A DNA stretch of 64,000 nt from Skeletonema tropicum. Lineage: Eukaryota; Bacillariophyta; Thalassiosirophyceae; Thalassiosirales; Thalassiosiraceae. The stretch lies in the NCBI GenBank assembly GCA_037178625.1, contig CM074139.1:1550001-1614000 (forward strand), written 5' to 3'. Shown here piece after piece: positions 63,828 through 64,000 of this stretch. The notes below the pieces were generated by a model, which saw only the letters and a list, made by a program, of their open reading frames with translations, did no database searches and was not told the DNA's origin. Position 1 is the stretch's first letter; every line of letters begins with the position of its first letter. A program made the translations under genes and the position numbers.

Positions 63828-64000
63828 GCGGGGATCTCGGTTGCTTGCCTTAAGAAGCTTCTCATGTACATTTATTCGTGTAAAGGAGATGTTGTAAATA
63901 AAATTAGAGTCCTTATAAAGACAGATTGTCCGATTCTGTGTTACCTTCGTTAGCTCTAGCTGAGTCTCTAGCTGGTAGCTGCCTCAACCATGATAAGGCA

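Overview
The window looks like nuclear DNA of a centric diatom. This is inferred from several traits: short GT-AG introns of about 80-200 bp, presequences with an aromatic residue after the predicted signal cleavage site (the plastid entry pattern of diatoms), diatom-type cyclins, and secreted proteins with Pro/Thr-rich linkers and Lys/Ser-rich silaffin-like tails. No species can be assigned from the sequence alone.

Layout. 0-13 kb is ordinary gene space: exon 1 of a cyclin cut by the left edge, a second cyclin with the same exon structure, eIF3 subunit F, a TAZ zinc-finger protein, a membrane-anchored kinase-like protein, and a 1558-residue thioredoxin-fold/coiled-coil protein. 13-33 kb is accessory DNA. 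It holds a complete hAT transposon (13382-16629, 8-bp target duplication), a DUF900-like alpha/beta hydrolase gene, and a plus-strand pseudogene of that hydrolase. The second exon of the pseudogene is split by two adjacent DNA transposons: one with a 1109-residue DDE transposase (20108-23916, TA duplication) and one ISL2EU/Harbinger-like (23930-27599, AT duplication). Next come a frameshifted hydrolase paralogue, an 889-bp non-autonomous element, and two satellite-like arrays of about 175-bp and 187-bp units. 34-53.6 kb is dense gene space: an FKBP(SlyD-type)-MsrA fusion, a secreted Ser/Lys-tailed protein, a C1GALT-like glycosyltransferase, a FAS1-domain surface protein, a DUF2358-like plastid protein, an RCC1-repeat surface protein, a double GT32-like glycosyltransferase, an STI1-like plastid protein, a SHAQKYF-type Myb, a two-exon membrane protein and a C2-domain protein. 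54-59.7 kb is a second transposon cluster: an internally deleted hAT copy on the minus strand, a 652-bp inverted-repeat element, a second full hAT copy nearly identical to the first, and a Stowaway-like MITE. 62-64 kb carries a ubiquitin-like/Smr-domain protein.

How the parts relate. The gene blocks are single-gene units, often divergent pairs, with no operon logic. Four neighbours at 35-46 kb (Ser/Lys-tailed protein, C1GALT-like enzyme, FAS1 protein, GT32 enzyme) all point to the secretory pathway or cell surface. The strongest biology is in the mobile DNA. Boundaries and target duplications can be read directly for several elements. One hAT family is present as two intact copies and one in-frame deletion derivative. 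The split hydrolase pseudogene provides an internal check on two insertions. Exon boundaries were drawn by hand from splice consensus, reading frame and paralogue comparison; no transcript data were available.
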